Source: an uncultured Peptococcaceae bacterium
Lineage (GTDB): Bacteria > Bacillota > Desulfotomaculia > Desulfotomaculales > Desulfallaceae
DNA length: 14,566 nucleotides
Direction of reading: 5' to 3'
NCBI GenBank assembly: GCA_913064925.1
Contig: CAJYBN010000050.1
Location: 1 to 14,566 of the forward strand
Position 1 is the first letter of the stretch, and each line of letters opens with the position of its first letter. A model generated the notes under the pieces. The model made no database searches, was not told the origin of the DNA, and worked only from the letters and a program-made list of their open reading frames with translations. Position numbers and translations under genes: made by a program. Below are positions 13,452 through 14,566 of the stretch, piece by piece.

Positions 13452-14566
13452 TTAACTAAAATCCGCTTTGGCTGCTTCGGTTGAATTAATCTCCGGCCGC
13501 TTGTCTGATTCCGGAACCAGCGTTGGTTTTCCGGCCGGCTTGATAACCAGGTCACCCAGGAGTTCAGCAAATTTTTTCTTGCCTATTTTCTTTTCCATTG
13601 CGGTGATGCCGAGCAGAGATCGCGTGTAAATGGTATCCTCCGAAAAACCGGCTTCGATGAGTGCCTTGGCCACTGCTTCTTCATCGACATACTTTCTCAC
13701 GCTGCGGCCCTCGACCAGCTTCCAGCCTGGGAATTTAACCCCGTGGTTTTCAGCCTGGTCAAGTGCATAGTCCTGGACGTCTTTAACCCACCGGTGTAAT
13801 TCCTCCGCCCGGGCAAGTATTTCAGCGATTTCTTCGTGAGTCAAAAGCGGTGGTTCTTGAAAATCGTATTTGGTCAGTTCAAGGTTGTACTCCGCCCTGG
13901 CCCTGCACGTGGCCCGGGCCCGGCAGAACCGGCAGTGTTCCCCGGCGGAAAATTCACCTTCGCCGGCTATGGCAAGGGCTGCCCTTGGTTTCAGGTAATC
14001 CTCTGCCCAGGTCAGCAGTTCTTCCACGGTTAATTCCTCAGTTGAAATGCTGTCCAGCCGGGGCTGGATGATGGTCATGCGGACCCGGGAGAAGTCGTAC
14101 AGCATTTCATAGGTCCGGATAGCGCCCAGGCCGTAAAGCCTGGTCTGCGGGTTTCCTTCAGCTGATACCGGGACACCCTTGCCGTATTTAAGGTCGATAA
14201 TTTCTATGGTGTCATCTGAGATGATCACCACGTCCCCGGTCCCGAAGCCGCCCGGTACCCATTCGCTGAAGTCAAGTTTCTGTTCCAGCAGGACCAGGGT
14301 GTCCGGGCACTTTTTCTTTGCGTTCAAGAAAATCTCTGATACCTGGGAAACATACAGGTCCACGTATTCTTCCAGTGCGGTGGAGTACATTTCATTTTGC
14401 TTGAACTCCGCGAGTTTTTTCTTGTATGTGCCAGGTTTGACGGTGTTGGTCAGGGTTCTGGAAAGTTTCAGCTCGGCCAGAGCGTGTGCGAAAGTACCTT
14501 CTGCAGCGTATTCACTTTTTTCGTCCTGAAACTGTTGCTCCAACCGGGCGCTGAGCGGGCAAGCCA
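13452..14566 (-). CDS. DUF2800 RecB/Cas4-like nuclease, 5' end outside window
   Basis: At least 371 residues of a PD-(D/E)XK nuclease. The frame is open to the window edge, and the residues before Leu(14543) read ACPLSAR, matching the family's N-terminal WLACPxSARLE motif, so TTG 14543 is not the true start and roughly 20 residues are missing. Numbering from 14543: SEYAAEGTFAHALAEL (10-25, H20), GTGDVV (101-106, D104), EIIDLKYGKG (114-123, D117 and K119) form the nuclease core. C204, C207 and C213, with the N-terminal Cys, match the iron-sulfur cluster ligands of Cas4/AddB-type enzymes. It likely acts as a DNA exonuclease in phage recombination or replication. It is followed by the SSB after 31 nt. 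Confidence 0.92.
   Translation of the reverse strand, partial: ACPLSARLEQQFQDEKSEYAAEGTFAHALAELKLSRTLTNTVKPGTYKKKLAEFKQNEMYSTALEEYVDLYVSQVSEIFLNAKKKCPDTLVLLEQKLDFSEWVPGGFGTGDVVIISDDTIEIIDLKYGKGVPVSAEGNPQTRLYGLGAIRTYEMLYDFSRVRMTIIQPRLDSISTEELTVEELLTWAEDYLKPRAALAIAGEGEFSAGEHCRFCRARATCRARAEYNLELTKYDFQEPPLLTHEEIAEILARAEELHRWVKDVQDYALDQAENHGVKFPGWKLVEGRSVRKYVDEEAVAKALIEAGFSEDTIYTRSLLGITAMEKKIGKKKFAELLGDLVIKPAGKPTLVPESDKRPEINSTEAAKADFS

Overview
The window looks like the early (replication and nucleotide-metabolism) module of a temperate phage or prophage of a Gram-positive bacterium, most likely a Clostridia-class Firmicute. The evidence is the gene content: a DUF2800 nuclease, a DUF2815 ssDNA-binding protein, phage-type family A DNA polymerase, PcfJ, ThyX, a VirE-type primase-helicase, VRR-NUC and an SNF2 helicase. 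Strong GGAGG-type ribosome binding sites and many GTG/TTG starts agree with this. The genus cannot be read from the sequence. Every gene I accept lies on the minus strand, so transcription runs from the right end to the left end, mostly with short gaps or 4-nt ATGA/GTGA overlaps that suggest translational coupling.

In transcription order: (1) 14566-12462 holds the DUF2800 RecB/Cas4-like nuclease (its start is outside the window), the DUF2815 single-strand binding protein and two small genes. (2) 12448-10496 is a family A DNA polymerase with a 3'-5' exonuclease domain and a TTG start. (3) 10490-8087 is a block of five poorly characterised small genes: a coiled-coil protein, a zinc-ribbon/HTH protein, a double zinc finger with an AT-hook-like tail, a helical protein, and a protein with a Lys/Glu/Pro/Ala tail. 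(4) 8084-6453 is a PcfJ-like protein. (5) 6426-4833 is a dTMP-supply cassette: dCMP deaminase, a frameshifted dNMP kinase and flavin-dependent thymidylate synthase ThyX. (6) 4792-1894 holds an orphan AT-rich gene and the VirE-type primase-helicase. (7) 1893-1509 is a 385-nt non-coding region packed with a 9-nt repeat (TCGGCAACC), a hairpin made of two units, an 18-bp palindrome and an AT-rich tract. I read it as a candidate replication origin and/or operator. (8) 1502-1 holds a VRR-NUC nuclease, an HNH endonuclease and an SNF2 helicase whose reading frame is cut by a TAA inside Walker A.

Together, the polymerase, primase-helicase, SSB, SNF2 helicase and nucleases would form a largely self-sufficient replication/recombination set, with the deaminase, kinase and ThyX feeding thymidine nucleotides. 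Two genes carry lesions in frames that otherwise look conserved (helicase stop at 590-592; kinase frameshift near 5880), which suggests a decaying prophage or uncorrected sequencing errors. The most interesting item is the repeat array beside the primase-helicase gene. No wholly new system is evident, though the 8087-10490 block is uncharacterised.
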